The notes below the pieces were generated by a model. That model did not search any database, had not been told where the DNA came from, and saw only the letters and a list, made by a program, of their open reading frames with translations. Positions 27,683 through 36,556 of a stretch of DNA of 64,000 nucleotides are shown here, one piece after another. The position numbers were made by a program, and so were the translations under genes. The DNA is from Devosia sp. A16 (GTDB taxonomy: Bacteria; Pseudomonadota; Alphaproteobacteria; Rhizobiales; Devosiaceae): contig NZ_CP012945.1 of assembly GCF_001402915.1 (NCBI RefSeq), forward strand, positions 1,188,001 through 1,252,000. The letters run 5' to 3'. Positions within the stretch are counted from its first letter, which is position 1. Each line of letters starts with the position of its first letter.

Positions 27683-28395
27683 CAGCGGGCACCCCGCGCT
27701 TCGAGCTGCCGGCTGAGGATGGTGGAGAACTCGTCGGCAAACCCTTCCAGCCGGCCGACCAGCTTGTTCGCATCACCGCTCAGCTTGTTGTAGGCGATAA
27801 CCGCCGGAATGGCGGCGAGCAGGCCGAGCGCGGTGGCGAATAGCGCCTCGGCGATCGGGCCGGCGACCACGCTGAGATTGGTGCTCGATGCGGCCGAGAT
27901 GGCGGTGAAAGCGTTCATGATGCCCCATACCGTGCCAAAGAGGCCAATGAAGGGCGAGGCCGAGCCGACGGTGGCGAGGAAGCCGAGGCGCTTCTCGAGG
28001 TTCTCGCTTTCGCGGCTGATCGCCACGTCGAGCACCTTGTCGAGCCGGCCCTGCACCCCGACGAACGAGGACGCGTTCTGCTCGTGGCTGCGCTTCCATT
28101 CCTTCATCGCGGCGACGAAAATGGCGCCCAGCCCCATCGAGGGCTTTTCGCTCATCTGCTGGTAGAGTTCCTCGAGCGACTGGCCCGACCAGAACACCCG
28201 CTCGAAGCGGTTCATCTCGGCCTTGGCGCGCGCATAGAGCATGGACTTGTCGACGATGATCGCCCAGCACCACACTGAAGCGCCCAACAAGCCGATCATC
28301 ACGGTCTTGACGACGAGGTCGGCCTGCCAGAACAGCGCCCAGATCGAAAGGTCGGCATGCGCAGTGGCCGTGCCAACGGCGTCCATGGCTTCCAT
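27682..28395 (-). CDS. tolQ: TolQ, proton-channel component
   Basis: MotA/TolQ/ExbB-family inner-membrane protein (237 aa) with three predicted membrane segments, at about 15-42, 135-165 and 175-205 (VGSASPFIGLFGTVWGIMNA, LFATALGLLAAIPAVIAYN). It forms the motor with TolR. Start supported by AAGGA 7 bases before the ATG. First gene of the tolQRA(B) operon; a palindrome with a TTGACA motif lies about 65 bases upstream. Confidence 0.95.
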   Translation of the reverse strand: MEAMDAVGTATAHADLSIWALFWQADLVVKTVMIGLLGASVWCWAIIVDKSMLYARAKAEMNRFERVFWSGQSLEELYQQMSEKPSMGLGAIFVAAMKEWKRSHEQNASSFVGVQGRLDKVLDVAISRESENLEKRLGFLATVGSASPFIGLFGTVWGIMNAFTAISAASSTNLSVVAGPIAEALFATALGLLAAIPAVIAYNKLSGDANKLVGRLEGFADEFSTILSRQLEARGAR

Positions 28396-28457
28396 GTAAG
28401 GGTCCTTCTCAGTCCGGCCCCGACGACCGAAACTTGATCGTCGGGTCGATGCGGTCC

Positions 28458-28472
28458 AAATTTGTCAAATTT
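28458..28472 (-). promoter_or_regulatory. Palindrome with possible -35 element upstream of tolQ
   Basis: Perfect 7+1+7 inverted repeat AAATTTG-x-CAAATTT. On the minus strand its centre reads TTGACA, a good -35 hexamer, but no convincing -10 is seen at the right distance. It could be a promoter element overlapped by an operator. Confidence 0.35.
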
Positions 28473-28685
28473 AAGAGAAAAGCCCGGAATCCCGGACCTT
28501 TGGCAGCGCTGTTCGAGCACTGCCTTACTTATGGTCAAGCAAGTGTTAACAAAGCGATTCCTCGCGCTTGTGTGATCGCGGCGCATTGGCGCAGCGCAAC
28601 CCTCCCGTTCCGCCGACGTTTGCTTCCCAGCCCCGCCGGACGGGTATCCGAGCGGGGGTTCACCCAATGAGAGGGAGACACCCAG

Positions 28686-29126
28686 ATGCATCTCAACCTG
28701 ACACGGACTTTGCTCGCCACCGCGACGGTCCTCGCCTTCACCGCCATGCCGGCCTACGCCGAAACGTTGAAGTTCATCGCCGACCTGAAAGGCGCTTCCG
28801 AGGTGCCGCCCACCGACTCGACCGGCACCGGCAAGGTCGAGGCGACGCTCGATACCGATACCAAGGTCTTCACCTGGACCATCACCTATGAAGGCCTGAG
28901 CGGCGACGCCACTGGCGCCCACTTCCACGGTCCGGCGGCCGAAGGCGCCAACGCCGACCCGGTGGTGCCGCTGGCCGACCCGCTGGCGAGCCCGATCAAC
29001 GGCAACGCCACGCTCACCGACGATCAGATCACCCAGCTCAAGGGTGGTCAGTGGTACTTCAATCTGCATACGGCGAAGTTCCCCGATGGCGAAATCCGCG
29101 GCCAGGTCGTGGCTGCCGCGATGTAG
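28686..29126 (+). CDS. Secreted CHRD-domain protein
   Basis: Exported protein (146 aa) with a signal peptide (LATATVLAFTAMPAYA cut before ETLKF) and a single CHRD domain, first described in the developmental protein chordin and common in bacteria with unknown function. Domain markers are LKGASEVPPTDSTGTGKVEA, TGAHFHGPA and WYFNLHTAKFPDGEIRGQV. It is divergent from tolQ and has its own terminator, so it is a single-gene unit. Probably periplasmic or extracellular. Confidence 0.88.
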   Translation: MHLNLTRTLLATATVLAFTAMPAYAETLKFIADLKGASEVPPTDSTGTGKVEATLDTDTKVFTWTITYEGLSGDATGAHFHGPAAEGANADPVVPLADPLASPINGNATLTDDQITQLKGGQWYFNLHTAKFPDGEIRGQVVAAAM

Positions 29127-29148
29127 GACCTTCACCAGAACAGGCTTG

Positions 29149-29186
29149 GGCCGTCGGTCCCTCTGGGGGACCGGCGGCCGGTTTTT
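29149..29186 (+). terminator. Terminator of the CHRD gene
   Basis: GC-rich stem (about 29149-29161 with 29165-29178) followed by GGTTTTT on the plus strand. The T-run touches the stop codon of the convergent ybgC. Confidence 0.75.
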
Positions 29187-29577
29187 ATGCCTTGAGCAGG
29201 TCCAGCAGTTCGCGCGGCATGCGGGCCGCTCCACCGCTTGTCTTGATCGCCACCACCTGGACCTCGGCCCGGGTGATTTCCACGCCTTGGCGGCTGATCG
29301 ACTGCACCAGGTTGAGACGTGCCGCGGTGAGCGAGGCAACCTCGGTCGTCACCTCCAGCAGGTCATCGATATGGGCGGCCGCCTTGAAATCGATGGTCAT
29401 GGTCCGCACCGCGAAGGCGATGCCATCCTTCACCAGCTCGGAGTGATGCACGCCGCGCTCCCTCAGGAACTCGGTGCGCGCCCGCTCGAAGAAGTGCAGG
29501 TAAGCCGCGTGGTAGACGTTTCCGGAAAAGTCGGTGTCTTCGTAGTAGACCCGCGCGGTGAACTGGCTGCCGCTCAT
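29185..29577 (-). CDS. ybgC: Tol-Pal-associated acyl-CoA thioesterase YbgC
   Basis: Hotdog-fold thioesterase (130 aa) that hydrolyses acyl-CoA or acyl-ACP and is usually encoded next to tolQ. The catalytic Asp is in YYEDTDFSGNVYHAAYLHFF near residue 15. Here the CHRD gene lies between ybgC and tolQ, on the opposite strand. The ATG at 29577 overlaps the stop of the upstream NUDIX gene (ATGA), which fixes it; a longer frame upstream only runs through that gene. Confidence 0.93.
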   Translation of the reverse strand: MSGSQFTARVYYEDTDFSGNVYHAAYLHFFERARTEFLRERGVHHSELVKDGIAFAVRTMTIDFKAAAHIDDLLEVTTEVASLTAARLNLVQSISRQGVEITRAEVQVVAIKTSGGAARMPRELLDLLKA

Positions 29578-30092
29578 ACCGCCTCGCGGTCGAGCAGATG
29601 AACCGTGCCCCGAGGCAGTATCCCGAGACGGTCGCGCAACAGTTCGGGGTGGAAGGTGTGCGCCGCCAGCGACTGGGGCGTCGCCTCGACCCATCGATAT
29701 TCCATCTCGACATCGCCCTCGTAACAGCGGTGGCAGATATCGGTGTCGTGGTAGGGGAAGTCCTCCCCCACTTCGACGCCGAAGTAGAGACCGACTTCGT
29801 GGAACTGCTGACCCTTTTCTGCGTAGAACGACTCGATGACGAAGGCGAGCGGCCCCACAGCCACGGTGTGACCGAACTCTTCCTCGATCTCCCGCACCAG
29901 CGTTTCCGGACTGGCTTCCCCCTGTTCGACCCGGCCGCCCGGTAGGAAGGTACCGTGTCCGGCCTTGAGGTTCTGGATCAGGACTCGACCATTCCTCAGC
30001 GCGATGGCCGCCGCGCGTAGGTGAAAGCGGTCGCCCCCGTCATCGAAGCAGACCATCCGGTCGTGTCGCAACACTGCGCGATGCTCAACCAT
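29574..30092 (-). CDS. NUDIX hydrolase
   Basis: Cytosolic hydrolase of nucleoside-diphosphate-linked compounds (172 aa). The NUDIX box is complete: G-x5-E-x7-REIEEEFG within LPGGRVEQGEASPETL. The rest (FHEVGLYFGVEV, EYRWVEATPQSLAAHTFHP) fits a small housekeeping or sanitising member. Substrate cannot be named. It overlaps ybgC by 4 bases and lies between ruvB and ybgC, where relatives usually have only ybgC, so it may be an added gene. Confidence 0.9.
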   Translation of the reverse strand: MVEHRAVLRHDRMVCFDDGGDRFHLRAAAIALRNGRVLIQNLKAGHGTFLPGGRVEQGEASPETLVREIEEEFGHTVAVGPLAFVIESFYAEKGQQFHEVGLYFGVEVGEDFPYHDTDICHRCYEGDVEMEYRWVEATPQSLAAHTFHPELLRDRLGILPRGTVHLLDREAV

Positions 30093-30185
30093 ACCGGCTC
30101 CTCAACTGCATGACGCACTCCGGCCAGAAGGGTTGGCCTGCGTCGACATCCGTGACGCGGGAGAGCCAGATCATGCCCGGATCAT

Positions 30186-31226
30186 TCACTCTTCACCCGG
30201 CTCCTCGAACAGGCTGCCCTGCATCCCGACAAAGCCCTGCGGCGTGGCGAGCCCCAGATGCTGGAACGCCAGCGTCGTCAGCATGCGGCCGCGCGGCGTA
30301 CGCTGGATGAAGCCCTGCTGGATCAGGTAGGGCTCGACGATCTCCTCGAGCGCATCGCGCGGTTCCGACAGCGCCGCGGCGATGGTTTCGATGCCCACCG
30401 GGCCTCCGCCGTAGAAATCGGCGATCACCCGGAGGTAGCGACGGTCGAGCTGGTCGAGCCCGCGCGCATCGACGTCGAGCCGCAGCAGCGCCCGGTCGGC
30501 GATGGCCCGGGTGATCTCCTTGGCCCCTTCGACCAGCGCAAAATCGGTAACCCGGCGCAGCAGCCGTCCGGCAATGCGCGGCGTGCCGCGCGAGCGGCGC
30601 GCCACTTCCATCGCCCCATCCGGCGCCATGCCGATGCCAAGCAGGCGGGCGCCGCGCTCGACGATCTTCACCAGTTCTTCGGGGGTGTAGAAGTTGAGCC
30701 GGATCGGGATGCCGAAACGGTCGCGCAGCGGCGTGGTGAGCAGCCCGGCGCGCGTGGTGGCGCCGACCAGGGTGAACTTCGCTAGGTCGATCCGCACCGA
30801 ACGGGCTGCCGGGCCCTCGCCGATGATCAGGTCGAGCTGATAGTCCTCCATCGCCGGATAGAGCACTTCCTCGATCGCCGGGTTGAGCCGGTGGATCTCG
30901 TCGATGAACAGCACGTCGCGTTCTTCGAGGTTGGTGAGGAGAGCCGCGAGATCGCCCGCCTTGGCGATCACCGGACCGGAGGTGGCGCGGAACCCGACGC
31001 CAAGCTCACGCGCCACGATCTGCGCCAGCGTGGTCTTGCCCAGGCCCGGCGGGCCGACGAACAGCACATGATCGAGCGCCGCGCCGCGCTGCTTCGCCGC
31101 CTGGATGAACACTTCGAGATTGGCCCGCGCCTCGGCCTGCCCGATGAATTCCGAAAAGCCGGAGGGGCGAAGCGAAACATCGAGCGGGTCATCCCGTCCG
31201 GCGTGGGCGGAGGTGAGGTCGGTCAC
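30186..31226 (-). CDS. ruvB: Holliday junction branch migration helicase RuvB
   Basis: AAA+ motor (346 aa, normal length) that drives branch migration with RuvA. N-terminal [13 protein letters not shown], Walker [10 protein letters not shown], Walker [11 protein letters not shown], sensor [18 protein letters not shown] and a C-terminal winged helix ([17 protein letters not shown]) are intact. The start is a GTG at 31226 that overlaps the stop of the PIN-toxin gene as GTGA, and there is no good independent ribosome-binding site, so ruvB translation appears coupled to the toxin gene. Confidence 0.95.
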   Translation of the reverse strand: MTDLTSAHAGRDDPLDVSLRPSGFSEFIGQAEARANLEVFIQAAKQRGAALDHVLFVGPPGLGKTTLAQIVARELGVGFRATSGPVIAKAGDLAALLTNLEERDVLFIDEIHRLNPAIEEVLYPAMEDYQLDLIIGEGPAARSVRIDLAKFTLVGATTRAGLLTTPLRDRFGIPIRLNFYTPEELVKIVERGARLLGIGMAPDGAMEVARRSRGTPRIAGRLLRRVTDFALVEGAKEITRAIADRALLRLDVDARGLDQLDRRYLRVIADFYGGGPVGIETIAAALSEPRDALEEIVEPYLIQQGFIQRTPRGRMLTTLAFQHLGLATPQGFVGMQGSLFEEPGEE

Positions 31227-31615
31227 TTGAGGAGTTCCATGCCGGGGACATATTTGGCGGCGTCGCGGTCGAACGTCGCGGTAGTAACACCCGCTTCCTC
31301 GCCGGCACTGGCGATCAGCAGGTCGGGCAGATCGAGCTTCGATCGAGTGTAGTTGGCAACAGCCCACTCGACGCGATCACGATGCTCGACCACGAAGTCG
31401 TCGGAGTCGAGCAACCACTGCACGGCCTGACGAACCTTCTGAAAATCATACCCATAGTGACGGTTGAGGACCCAGGCGAGCTCCACAACGACGACCAATG
31501 ACACGAATGCCGGATCGGCGGCGGAGCGGGTTGAAAAGAAGGCTTCGGCCAGCATCCGCTGTGGTTCATCTGGCACCAGCAGCCGCACGATGACGTTGGT
31601 GTCGACGCCGATCAT
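31223..31615 (-). CDS. vapC: PIN-domain toxin, VapC-like ribonuclease
   Basis: PIN-domain nuclease (130 aa). Acidic active-site residues fit the family: Asp5 in GVDTNVIV, Glu45 in VVELAWVL, Asp95/Asp98 in [11 protein letters not shown] and Asp116 in TTATFDRDA. As a type II toxin it would cut tRNA or rRNA. Its ATG overlaps the antitoxin stop by 4 bases and its stop overlaps the ruvB start. The pair sits between ruvA and ruvB. Confidence 0.9.
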   Translation of the reverse strand: MIGVDTNVIVRLLVPDEPQRMLAEAFFSTRSAADPAFVSLVVVVELAWVLNRHYGYDFQKVRQAVQWLLDSDDFVVEHRDRVEWAVANYTRSKLDLPDLLIASAGEEAGVTTATFDRDAAKYVPGMELLK

Positions 31616-31908
31616 TGCTTCAGTGTGCGCACATACCGCTCGACGATCGCATCTCCGATCGCCTTGTGCATGTCCTCGACACTGGTGTTCGTCACCCCGC
31701 TCGGAGGCGGGCCGAGCCTGCCGGCCAGATCGATAGCCCGAAGTTTCCGAGGCTTTACGATGACCTTGCCGTCATCCACGATCCATTCCATCTGCGTTCC
31801 CTCTTCGAGGCCCAGAAAGTCCCGCACTTCCTTCGGGACCGTCGTTTGACCTTTGCTGGTCATCTTGCCGGTATACCTTGTCCTTGCAGGCAGAGATTTC
31901 CCAGACAT
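31612..31908 (-). CDS. vapB: AbrB/MazE-type antitoxin, VapB-like
   Basis: SpoVT/AbrB swapped-hairpin DNA-binding protein (98 aa): KMTSKGQTTVPKEVRDFLGL followed by EWIVDDGKVIVKPRK. The C-terminal part (SVEDMHKAIGDAIVERYVRT) would wrap the toxin. AAGGAG lies 8 bases before the ATG, inside a palindrome that is probably its operator. Overlap with the toxin gene (ATGA) is typical of toxin-antitoxin pairs. Confidence 0.9.
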   Translation of the reverse strand: MSGKSLPARTRYTGKMTSKGQTTVPKEVRDFLGLEEGTQMEWIVDDGKVIVKPRKLRAIDLAGRLGPPPSGVTNTSVEDMHKAIGDAIVERYVRTLKQ

Positions 31909-31916
31909 CGCTCTCG

Positions 31917-31944
31917 CTCCTTACTTTTCTAGAATAGTAAGGAG
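31917..31944 (-). promoter_or_regulatory. Palindromic operator of the vapBC-like pair
   Basis: Near-perfect 28-bp palindrome: 8-bp arms CTCCTTAC (31917-31924) and GTAAGGAG (31937-31944) around a TCTAGA centre. On the minus strand it contains TATTCT, a possible -10, and the antitoxin ribosome-binding site. Autorepression by the toxin-antitoxin complex is inferred. Confidence 0.6.
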
Positions 31945-31961
31945 TTTCGCCTCTTTCAAGG

Positions 31962-32576
31962 CTAGCTGCTCAACTCCTTGAGCCCCAGCCGGATCAGCTT
32001 GTCGGTCGGCACCTCGTTGCCTTCACGGCCGACCACTCGCGCCACCGCGGCCGAAGCCTGGGCGCTCGAGTAGCCGAGATTGGTGAGCGCCGAAACCGCG
32101 TCGGCGACATTGCCCGCCGCGACGCCCTCGCCCAGGGCCGCCTGCAGGCCCAGCACACCGGCGTCGATGGCGCCTGCCGGGGCCTTGCCCTTGAGCTCGG
32201 TGACGATGCGGATCGCCAGCTTGGGGCCGACACCATTGGCGCGCCCGACCATCGCCTTGTCCTGCAGTGCAATGGCGCTCGCGAGTTCGGACGGAGTGAG
32301 GACGGAAAGGATGGCGAGCGCCACCCGACTGCCAACCCCCTGTACCGTCATCAGCGTAGTGAACCAGGCTTTCTCGGCTTCGGTGAAAAAGCCGTAGAGC
32401 CGGATCATGTCCTCGCGGACGATCATCTCGGTATGCACCACCGCCGCGTGGCCAACCTGCGGCAGCGCCGCCAGGGTCTTGGCCGAGCAGAACACCTCGT
32501 AGACCACGCCATTCACGTCGAGATGCGCAAAGTCGTCGCCGAAGCCGTCGACCATGCCCTTGAGTTTGCCGATCAT
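31962..32576 (-). CDS. ruvA: Holliday junction binding protein RuvA
   Basis: RuvA (204 aa) binds four-way junctions and loads RuvB. The N-terminal OB fold ([20 protein letters not shown]), helix-hairpin-helix motifs ([38 protein letters not shown]) and the C-terminal RuvB-contact domain ([19 protein letters not shown]) are all present. Its start overlaps the ruvC stop (ATGA). In most relatives ruvB follows directly; here the toxin-antitoxin pair intervenes after 53 bases. Confidence 0.96.
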   Translation of the reverse strand: MIGKLKGMVDGFGDDFAHLDVNGVVYEVFCSAKTLAALPQVGHAAVVHTEMIVREDMIRLYGFFTEAEKAWFTTLMTVQGVGSRVALAILSVLTPSELASAIALQDKAMVGRANGVGPKLAIRIVTELKGKAPAGAIDAGVLGLQAALGEGVAAGNVADAVSALTNLGYSSAQASAAVARVVGREGNEVPTDKLIRLGLKELSS

Positions 32577-33076
32577 GCAGGAACACTCAGCTTGCGAATG
32601 GCGCGATGGTGCGCGTGGCAGACGGCGATCGCCAGCGCATCGGCCGCGTCGGCGCCCTTGAAGGTCGCCGTCGGCAAGAGGATCTTGATCATCATCTGGA
32701 TCTGCGCCTTCTCGGCGTGCCCGGTGCCCACCACCGATTTCTTGATCAGGTTGGCCGCATACTCGCCCACCGGCAGCCCGCGCAGCGCCGGCGTCATCAG
32801 CACCACGCCGCGTGCCTGGCCCAGTTGCAGCGCCGAGCGCGCTCCGGCCGACACGAACGTCTCCTCGACCGCCGCTTCCTCGGGCGCGTACGCGTCGAGC
32901 ACGCCGGCAATGCCGTGATGCAGTTCCACCAGCCGCTCGGCGAGCGTCCCCTCCACCGGCGGGGTGATGGTGCCGCAGGCGACAAAACTCAGCCGGTTGC
33001 CATTGCTTTCGATAATGCCCCAGCCGCAGCGCCGCAGCCCCGGATCGATGCCGATGATTCGCACTGTTTCAGCCAT
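32573..33076 (-). CDS. ruvC: Holliday junction resolvase RuvC
   Basis: RuvC endonuclease (167 aa) that cuts Holliday junctions symmetrically with Mg2+. RNase H-like fold: first catalytic Asp in [15 protein letters not shown], catalytic Glu in EAAVEETFV, and the C-terminal Asp pair in [17 protein letters not shown]. It is the first gene of the ruvCA unit. The upstream region (33077-33231) is shared with a divergent GGDEF gene. Confidence 0.96.
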   Translation of the reverse strand: MAETVRIIGIDPGLRRCGWGIIESNGNRLSFVACGTITPPVEGTLAERLVELHHGIAGVLDAYAPEEAAVEETFVSAGARSALQLGQARGVVLMTPALRGLPVGEYAANLIKKSVVGTGHAEKAQIQMMIKILLPTATFKGADAADALAIAVCHAHHRAIRKLSVPA

Positions 33077-33231
33077 TTCGAAGCATTAGGTCAGGTCGCC
33101 GAACCTACCAAGCGCTTTGTGAACGAAACGGAAACGTTACACCGAATTAGCTGCGATCCGCGCCTTCGGATTAATCAGCATTCAAGCATTGGTCCCGTAA
33201 GCCGGACGCATTCACTCCGGGGGACGCGGAA

Positions 33232-33996
33232 ATGAACAAGCCTGGGCTGCCACCTTCCGAGTGGGGCGTCGTCTGGCGGCGCACGTCGCTCATCATCATC
33301 GCCTCGACTGCCGGGTCCTGGGTGATCTCCAACCTGGTGATGATGGCGCTGAACCAGGGGATGAACGATGTCGGCACCATCCTGGCGCTCGCCATGCCCG
33401 CCGTGCTCGGCGGCCCGATCCTCTTGTTCCTCCAGATCCGCTCGGCCCAGTTGCGCGAGGCCAACCGCAGGCTGGAGCTGCTGGCTTCGACCGACTGGCT
33501 GACCGATTGCCTCAACCGCCGCGCCTTCACCAGCCGCGTCAGCTCGAGCCTCACCCAGACCGCTGGCCACGGCACCCTGCTGGTCATCGATGCCGATCAC
33601 TTCAAGACGGTCAACGACCGTTTCGGCCATGAGCGCGGCGACGAAGTGCTGCAGCTGATCGCCAATGCCATCCGCGACAATGTACGCGAAGGCGACCTCG
33701 TCGGCCGCATCGGCGGCGAAGAGTTCGGCGTGTTCCTAGAGGATGCCGGCGCCGAGGCCGCCGATCTCGCGGCTGAACGCATCCGTGCCGCGGTCAATGC
33801 GCTGTTCATCAGCTCCGAGGGGCTGGCTCAGCGCCTGTCGGTGAGCATCGGCGGCGCGGTGTGCGCCGGGAACGCCGGCTTCTCCGAGTTGTTCCGGATC
33901 GCCGACCGTCGCCTCTATGAGGCCAAACGCGCCGGCCGCAACCGCGTCGAGCTCGGCGGTTTGCCGCTCGGTGCGATGAGTGCGGCCCTCAGCTGA
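33232..33996 (+). CDS. Membrane GGDEF protein, probable diguanylate cyclase (copy 1)
   Basis: Predicted cyclic-di-GMP synthase (254 aa). Two membrane helices at about 18-40 and 48-68 leave only a very short loop outside. A GGDEF domain follows (DWLTDCLNRRAF, LLVIDADHFKTVNDRFGHERGD). The catalytic motif is GGEEF (161-165) and an inhibitory RxxD site (REGD, 152-155) is kept, so feedback control by product is likely. The next gene has the same plan, suggesting tandem duplication. Confidence 0.92.
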   Translation: MNKPGLPPSEWGVVWRRTSLIIIASTAGSWVISNLVMMALNQGMNDVGTILALAMPAVLGGPILLFLQIRSAQLREANRRLELLASTDWLTDCLNRRAFTSRVSSSLTQTAGHGTLLVIDADHFKTVNDRFGHERGDEVLQLIANAIRDNVREGDLVGRIGGEEFGVFLEDAGAEAADLAAERIRAAVNALFISSEGLAQRLSVSIGGAVCAGNAGFSELFRIADRRLYEAKRAGRNRVELGGLPLGAMSAALS

Positions 33997-34100
33997 TCGC
34001 CATCGATAGATAAAATCCCCTCTACCGGCTTGAGGCGATTTCAACTCGCCTTCGCTAGCGTTTCGGTCTGCTACACCGAGGTGCCGAAGGGACGCTCAGA

Positions 34101-34874
34101 GTGGATTTTTCGCCCACCGGACAGGGCCGCGTCTACCTGGGGACGGCACTGGGCACGCTCGGCTGCATTGTCGTGGCGCTGCTGGTGGATTCGTTCAATT
34201 TCCACAACCTGAGCCCCGCCGCGCTGCGCTGGTCGATCGCCATCGACATTCTGGTGCCGATCGCGCTCGCCGTGCCCATGCTCTACCTGTTGCTCAGCAA
34301 ACTGCGCCAGCTGGCTACCGCCCACGACCTGCTGCGCCACCATGCTGCGACCGACACCCTCACCGACCTGCTCAACCGGGGCGCCTTCACCCGCGAGGTC
34401 GAGGAGGCGCTGGACGATGCCCGTTTCTCCGAAGACGGCATGCGCGGCACCTTGCTGGTCATCGACGCCGACAACTTCAAGGCCATCAACGATACCTTCG
34501 GTCACGAGCAGGGTGACGCAGCGCTGCGCCGCATCGCCGGAGCCATCCGCAGCGTACTGCGCGCCGCCGACCTGGTGGGGCGCATCGGCGGCGAGGAGTT
34601 TGCCGTCTACCTGCCCGGCACCACGCAGTTGATCGCCGAGGCCGTGGCCGAGCGGCTGCGCCTCGCCGTGTACGACACGCTGTTCACCCCGGACGGCAAA
34701 CCGCACCAGCTGACGGTCAGCGTCGGCGGCGCCGTCTACGATCGCTACCTGCCCTTCGCCGAGCTGTTCCGGCTGGCCGACCAGCAGCTCTATGTTGCCA
34801 AACAGAATGGACGCAACCGAATCGCGGTCGCGTCCATCTCGCATTACGAAAGCCTGCCCGCCACGGCGGCCTGA
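34101..34874 (+). CDS. Membrane GGDEF protein, probable diguanylate cyclase (copy 2)
   Basis: Second small membrane cyclase (257 aa, GTG start) with two helices at about 12-32 and 45-66. GGDEF domain: DTLTDLLNRGAF, LLVIDADNFKAINDTFGHEQGD, catalytic GGEEF at 163-167 and inhibitory RAAD at 154-157. Same length and layout as the preceding gene, but the membrane parts differ. It ends 40 bases before the convergent yebC. Confidence 0.92.
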   Translation: MDFSPTGQGRVYLGTALGTLGCIVVALLVDSFNFHNLSPAALRWSIAIDILVPIALAVPMLYLLLSKLRQLATAHDLLRHHAATDTLTDLLNRGAFTREVEEALDDARFSEDGMRGTLLVIDADNFKAINDTFGHEQGDAALRRIAGAIRSVLRAADLVGRIGGEEFAVYLPGTTQLIAEAVAERLRLAVYDTLFTPDGKPHQLTVSVGGAVYDRYLPFAELFRLADQQLYVAKQNGRNRIAVASISHYESLPATAA

Positions 34875-34914
34875 CCGAGGTCGGCGCCAAAGGCGTCGAT
34901 CGCGCTTCGAGCCG

Positions 34915-35664
34915 TCAGGCGGCGTCGATCTTGGCCATGTCCTCGTCGGAAATGTCGAAGTTGGAGTAGACGTTCTGCACGTCGTCATCCTCTTCGAGAA
35001 TGCCGATCAGCTTGAGCAGGGTCGCACCTTTTTCCGCATCCACCGGCACTTCGTTCTGCGGCTTGAAGATGAACTTGGCCGATTCCGCCTCGCCCAGCAC
35101 TTTCTCGAGCGCTGCCGCGACTTCGTTCAGCTGTTCGAACGAGGTGTAGATCCAGTGCCCGTCTTCATCGCTCTCGACGTCGTCGGCGCCGGCCTCGATC
35201 GCCGCCTCCATCACCTTGTCTTCCGAGCCGGCAGTCGCCGGATAGAAGATCTCGCCGACGCGGTCGAACATGAAGCCGACAGAATTGGTTTCGCCCAGCG
35301 CGCCACCGTTCTTGGAGAAGGTCGAACGCACGTTCGACGCGGTGCGATTGCGATTGTCGGTCAGCGCCTCGACAATGACCGCGACGCCACCCGGGCCATA
35401 GCCCTCGTAGCGGATCTCTTCGTAATTCTCACCGTCATTGCCCGCCGCCTTCTTGATGGCGCGGTCGATATTGTCCTTGGGCATCGACTGGGCACGCGCG
35501 TTCTGCACCGCAAGGCGCAGGCGTGCGTTGAATGCCGGGTCGGGCATGCCGAGCTTGGCGGCGACGGTGATTTCACGGGCGAGTTTGGAGAACACCTTCG
35601 AGCGAGCCGCGTCCGACTTGCCTTTGCGGTGCATGATATTTTTGGCGTGCGAATGGCCGGCCAT
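34915..35664 (-). CDS. yebC: YebC/PmpR-family protein
   Basis: YebC-family protein (249 aa), long annotated as a transcriptional regulator and now linked to helping ribosomes through difficult proline-rich stretches. N-terminal signature [18 protein letters not shown], then [35 protein letters not shown], and the central [22 protein letters not shown]. Complete and of normal length. Transcribed toward the GGDEF genes. Confidence 0.96.
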   Translation of the reverse strand: MAGHSHAKNIMHRKGKSDAARSKVFSKLAREITVAAKLGMPDPAFNARLRLAVQNARAQSMPKDNIDRAIKKAAGNDGENYEEIRYEGYGPGGVAVIVEALTDNRNRTASNVRSTFSKNGGALGETNSVGFMFDRVGEIFYPATAGSEDKVMEAAIEAGADDVESDEDGHWIYTSFEQLNEVAAALEKVLGEAESAKFIFKPQNEVPVDAEKGATLLKLIGILEEDDDVQNVYSNFDISDEDMAKIDAA

Positions 35665-35740
35665 GCGGTCACCCCTCGTGTCTGAGGCTGAATTGAATGG
35701 GCGGGCTTATAGTCAAATCGCCGCGGCCTGTGAAGCGGGC

Positions 35741-36556
35741 TCAGAACGCCGGTTCCACCTGCGCCAGCGAGCCGCCGACCCTGAGCGGCGACAGCTTGGC
35801 GACGAGGCCGGTCCGCGGATCGGTCTCGATCGCCACGCCGCTCAGCGTCGCCTCGCCTTCCGCCGGAGTAAAGCGTCCGGTGGCGATGCCGGTGAGGAAG
35901 CGGTTGAGCGGTTCGTCGACCTCGACGCCGATCACCGAGTCATAGTCGCCGCACATGCCGGCATCGGCCATCAGCGCCGTGCCGCCTTTGAGGATGCGGT
36001 GGTCGGCCGTCGGGATATGGGTGTGGGTGCCGACCACGAGGCTCACCTTGCCATCGAGGAAGTGCCCCATCGCCTGGATCTCGGACGTCGCCTCGGTGTG
36101 GAAATCGAGGATGATGGCATCGGCCTGCTCGCCCAGCGGACAGGCCGCCACCGCCGTTTCCACCGCCCGGAACGGGTCGTCCACCGGATCCATGAACACC
36201 CGGCCCTGGGCATTGATCACCAGCACGCGGTGCCCGGCGCCGCTCTCGTAGAGATTGGCACCGCGCCCGGGCGTGCCGGGCGCCAGGTTGATCGGCCGCA
36301 GCAAGGTCGGCTCGCGGGCGATATAGGTCAGGGTATCGCGCTGGTCGAACGCATGATCGCCCAGCGTCACCACATCGGCGCCGGCCGCCTTGATCTCGGC
36401 GAAGTGCCCCTCGGTGAGGCCGCGTCCATGGCTGGCGTTCTCGCCGTTGATCACCACGAAATCGAACTTGTGCTTGTCGACCAGCCCGGCCAGGCGGTCG
36501 GAAACGGCGTCGCGGCCGGCCTTGCCGACCACATCGCCCAGAAACAGAACTCTCAC
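35741..36556 (-). CDS. YmdB-type metallophosphoesterase (TIGR00282 family)
   Basis: Calcineurin-like phosphoesterase (271 aa) of the YmdB group; in Bacillus YmdB cleaves cyclic nucleotides and affects development. Metal-binding motifs: RVLFLGDVVGKAGRDAV at the start, NGENASHGRGL, TLGDHAFDQ, DFHTEATSE and VGTHTHIPTAD. The GTG start overlaps the cyclo-ligase stop (GTGA), so it is translated as part of that operon. This pairing is usual in rhizobia. Confidence 0.93.
   Translation of the reverse strand: MRVLFLGDVVGKAGRDAVSDRLAGLVDKHKFDFVVINGENASHGRGLTEGHFAEIKAAGADVVTLGDHAFDQRDTLTYIAREPTLLRPINLAPGTPGRGANLYESGAGHRVLVINAQGRVFMDPVDDPFRAVETAVAACPLGEQADAIILDFHTEATSEIQAMGHFLDGKVSLVVGTHTHIPTADHRILKGGTALMADAGMCGDYDSVIGVEVDEPLNRFLTGIATGRFTPAEGEATLSGVAIETDPRTGLVAKLSPLRVGGSLAQVEPAF

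Noticed and set aside
31917-31944. Palindrome read as a plain transcription terminator after ruvA
   Set aside because: There is no T-run after the stem, and its position at the antitoxin ribosome-binding site suits an operator better.
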